This document shows positions 41,629 to 43,360 of a DNA stretch of 43,360 nt, piece by piece. Made by a program: the position numbers and the translations under genes. The notes beneath the pieces were generated by a model that was not told the origin of the DNA, did not search any database, and worked only from the letters and a program-made list of their open reading frames with translations. Position 1 is the stretch's first letter. Each line of letters begins with the position of its first letter. The DNA is from Marinomonas spartinae. GTDB taxonomy: Bacteria; Pseudomonadota; Gammaproteobacteria; Pseudomonadales; Marinomonadaceae. The DNA lies in NCBI RefSeq assembly GCF_900089775.1, contig NZ_FLOB01000021.1, forward strand, positions 1 to 43,360, read 5' to 3'.

Positions 41629-42111
41629 TTATTTTGCTAAATCTATCCACTGACCTTGCGTAAGCTCACCTAGATATTGTGGGTTGAGTTTAAACACAGA
41701 ATTCGGTGTACCCGCAGCCGCCCAAATTTCTGTATATTGATGTAGGTCTTTATCTAGGAGAGTTTGGACCTTCTCATTATGCGCTACGGGAGGAACCCCA
41801 CCTATAGCGTAGCCAACTTTCTCTCGAACAAAGGATGCATCTGCTTTTTCCAATGTAATCCCTGTTGCTTCTTTAACTTTGTCGGTGCAAACCATGTTAG
41901 AACCGGATGCGACAACCAAGACAGGTGCCCCAGTTTCACCATCTTTAAAAATTAACGATTTAGCAATTTGGGAAACCGTACAGCCAACAGCCTCAGCGGC
42001 GTCTTTCGCTGTTCGAGTTGAACTAGGCATTTGCTGAACAACAAAATCCTGTCCATGCTGAGACAAAAAAGCTTGTACTTTCAATGATGAAGCCTTCAAT
42101 TCTGTTGACAT
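41629..42111 (-). CDS. YbaK/EbsC family aminoacyl-tRNA deacylase-like protein
   Basis: 160 residues from the ATG at 42111, with GGAGG five bases upstream. The YbaK fold reads VGCTVSQIAKSLIFKDGETG, the conserved lysine of the editing site being in AKSLIF, then APVLVVASGSNMV and VGYAIGGVPPVAH. It probably hydrolyses mischarged aminoacyl-tRNA in trans, like the stand-alone ProX/YbaK proteins; the tRNA is not deducible. A large nested inverted repeat sits immediately upstream. Confidence 0.88.
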   Translation of the reverse strand: MSTELKASSLKVQAFLSQHGQDFVVQQMPSSTRTAKDAAEAVGCTVSQIAKSLIFKDGETGAPVLVVASGSNMVCTDKVKEATGITLEKADASFVREKVGYAIGGVPPVAHNEKVQTLLDKDLHQYTEIWAAAGTPNSVFKLNPQYLGELTQGQWIDLAK

Positions 42112-42135
42112 AATTCCTCCATATTCTAAGCAACT

Positions 42136-42217
42136 CAACGATAAACATAACGCCGCAGTCGCACACTTAACGAGTCAGGTTGAGCGACTGTTTAAGTCAT
42201 TTTGGCCATTATCGTTG
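42136..42217. repeat. Nested inverted repeat, attC-like in topology
   Basis: Three nested stems: CAACGATAA (42136-42144) with TTATCGTTG (42209-42217), CAGTCGC (42156-42162) with GCGACTG (42184-42190), and an inner CTTAAC with GTTGAG. On the minus strand the right-hand part reads GCGGCGTTATG just before the YbaK gene, recalling the end of Vibrio-type attC sites. The consensus R box GTTRRRY is not met, so this is only suggestive. Confidence 0.4.
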
Positions 42218-42291
42218 AAGTATAGAGCTTATAAGCTAGCTTCTAGTTACTATTCCGTAGGGCAAGAAAAAACTCTTATATGTTTACCTAT

Positions 42292-42930
42292 CTACCAATG
42301 AATCATTAATGGCAAAACTGGGCGCAAGTCTTTGGATAATCCCTTACGCCCATTATCCAGAGTAAGTACGACCATGTGCTCACGACCAAGCTCAATGTCA
42401 AGCCTATCCGCCGATTGCAATGTAAGAAGCGTATCAGACATTTTCTCTAGTGGGACCGATAGTTGCACGTTGCTAATAGACTTAAAGGTTCCTATTTCTT
42501 CAATTCTGTTCACTGGACCGATAAAAGGCACGTAAATGCATAAAGGCTCTTCTAATATCTCAGAATTCTCTCCCACATGAAATGCATTGGGTGGCTCAAA
42601 ATAGTCTGGTTGATATTTCCACCCGCCAAACGGCATACCTAATTTGGAGTCATTAGTTCGCGTTAGAACAATTCCAAACGGTGATGCGTTTTCTGTTTGT
42701 ATCCGTTCAGGGAATCTCAGTTTTTTTGCTGGACCATTCTTCGACTCTTCACTATCACGTACGTATAGTATTTCGAGCATTCCATTAGAAAACGCAAACC
42801 GACGATTTGACGTACCCTGCCCCTTATGATCCCGACTAAAGCTTTCATTAAGCCCCATAGAAACTAAAAGATCACCCGCTGCTTTTGGTTTATCGGTCAA
42901 TATAAAAACGTGATCTAACTCTAAATCCAC
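42292..42930 (-). CDS. VOC family glyoxalase-like protein
   Basis: 212 residues from a GTG with AAAGGAG seven bases upstream. It opens DLELDHVFILTDKPKAAGDLLVSMGL, the glyoxalase-like first strand with a histidine, and a second VOC-like half ends IELGREHMVVLTLDNGRKGLS. Between them is a long insert (LGMPFGGWKYQPDYFEPPNAF). It belongs to the longer uncharacterised VOC proteins often annotated only as glyoxalase-like domain. No neighbour gives a function. The 319 bp upstream of it (42931-43249) contain no gene or clear signal. Confidence 0.8.
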   Translation of the reverse strand: MDLELDHVFILTDKPKAAGDLLVSMGLNESFSRDHKGQGTSNRRFAFSNGMLEILYVRDSEESKNGPAKKLRFPERIQTENASPFGIVLTRTNDSKLGMPFGGWKYQPDYFEPPNAFHVGENSEILEEPLCIYVPFIGPVNRIEEIGTFKSISNVQLSVPLEKMSDTLLTLQSADRLDIELGREHMVVLTLDNGRKGLSKDLRPVLPLMIHW

Positions 42931-43226
42931 CGCTCAACTCCTTTGAAAATATGACGTCTCAATTACACGTTTGTTGTATGCATCACTTTATGAGCCAACG
43001 CCAACGGAATAGATGGTCGCAAACCCGCATATGCCTGACATGTTATAGGATCACACTCGTAAACTGAGTTATTTTATACAGACTTTTTGAGTCACTACCA
43101 GTACAAACACACAAACTTTTGATTGTTTTTCAAACGATTCGTAGCCAATACGTATGTCAGTGCGCCAACCTTTTGCTGTAACCAATAGTCCACTTGATCA
43201 ACAGCTATAAAAAAACCACTTCTCCA

Positions 43227-43256
43227 TCCCTAGAAAGTAAGCGTTCATTCTAGGGA
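43227..43256 (-). terminator. Terminator hairpin overlapping the stop of the right-edge gene
   Basis: Perfect 9-bp stem TCCCTAGAA (43227-43235) with TTCTAGGGA (43248-43256). On the minus strand a run of seven T follows after 14 bp, so it probably ends the transcript entering from the right edge. Confidence 0.55.
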
Positions 43257-43360
43257 GTCATTGACAGCCACTGACTCAGAGCAATGGCGATTTCAACGGC
43301 TTGTCTGCGAACAGGTGCTTCCAGCGCCTTGGAGTTAAGTCGGCCACGTCTTTTGCAGGG
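43250..43360 (-). CDS. C-terminal end of a gene entering from the right edge
   Basis: An open minus-strand frame from the window end reads CKRRGRLNSKALEAPVRRQA then VEIAIALSQWLSMTP and stops at TAG (43250-43252). Only about 36 residues are visible; they look like a basic helix-rich C-terminus and the codon pattern is protein-like. No family can be assigned. The terminator hairpin on the stop codon supports a real gene end. Confidence 0.45.
   Translation of the reverse strand, partial: PCKRRGRLNSKALEAPVRRQAVEIAIALSQWLSMTP

Overview
The window looks like a chromosomal segment from a marine gammaproteobacterium. Marinomonas or a close relative is the best guess, inferred from the gene style and the moderate, slightly AT-rich composition. 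No rRNA, tRNA, complete insertion sequence, phage or CRISPR array was seen. Most of it reads as accessory chromosome: small, mostly minus-strand genes with long spacers, and several decayed gene fragments.

Left part (1-7.3 kb). It opens with a truncated integron-type tyrosine recombinase joined in frame to a decayed DEAD-box helicase. An M23 peptidase/bactofilin pair with a 97-bp coding overlap follows, convergent with a Rho ATPase that lacks the N-terminal RNA-binding region. From 3.0 to 4.9 kb lies a scrap region: a frameshifted reading frame, an unrecognised 216-residue protein, two copies of a 39-bp repeat, and fragments of a glycosyltransferase and an acetyltransferase whose intact relatives lie at 38.3-39.6 kb and 27.8-28.3 kb. 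Next come a GNAT acetyltransferase, a glutathione S-transferase and a DUF1493/TPR pair.

7.6-14.9 kb holds the most coherent catabolic locus. An aldo/keto reductase and a complete TRAP transporter (DctQ, DctM, DctP) run leftward. A GntR/UTRA repressor, a Gfo/Idh/MocA dehydrogenase and a TauD-type dioxygenase run rightward. A repeated site with core CACTATTGATT, including one 20-bp sequence found exactly twice in opposite orientation, lies in both control regions and suggests one regulon. The substrate cannot be read from the sequence.

15-28.3 kb is a series of stress and resistance-type genes: a class D beta-lactamase with a changed YGN motif, a LysE exporter, a NarL-type regulator with a decapitated histidine kinase, a VOC-panB-fosA cluster, a MerR regulator with a flavodoxin-fold reductase behind a MerR-type promoter, an alpha/beta hydrolase probably starting at ATT, a TIGR03067 protein, a PaaI thioesterase, an FAD monooxygenase, a TauE exporter divergent from a LysR regulator, and several GNATs.

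28.3-34.3 kb is a second metabolic locus: SDR, LuxR-type regulator and aldehyde dehydrogenase, divergent from a 792-residue fusion of an APH-type kinase and a class III aminotransferase fold. By analogy with the kinase and phospho-lyase steps of hydroxylysine and ethanolamine breakdown, this may phosphorylate an amino alcohol, eliminate phosphate and ammonia, and oxidise the aldehyde. Two perfect-armed palindromes lie between the divergent genes.

34.3-43.4 kb carries acnA with a long leader and a strong terminator, a GNAT, the intact GT1-type glycosyltransferase, a Cdd1-like fragment, a trans-sulfuration PLP enzyme, a YbaK-type deacylase preceded by a large nested inverted repeat, a VOC protein, and the C-terminal end of a gene entering from the right edge.
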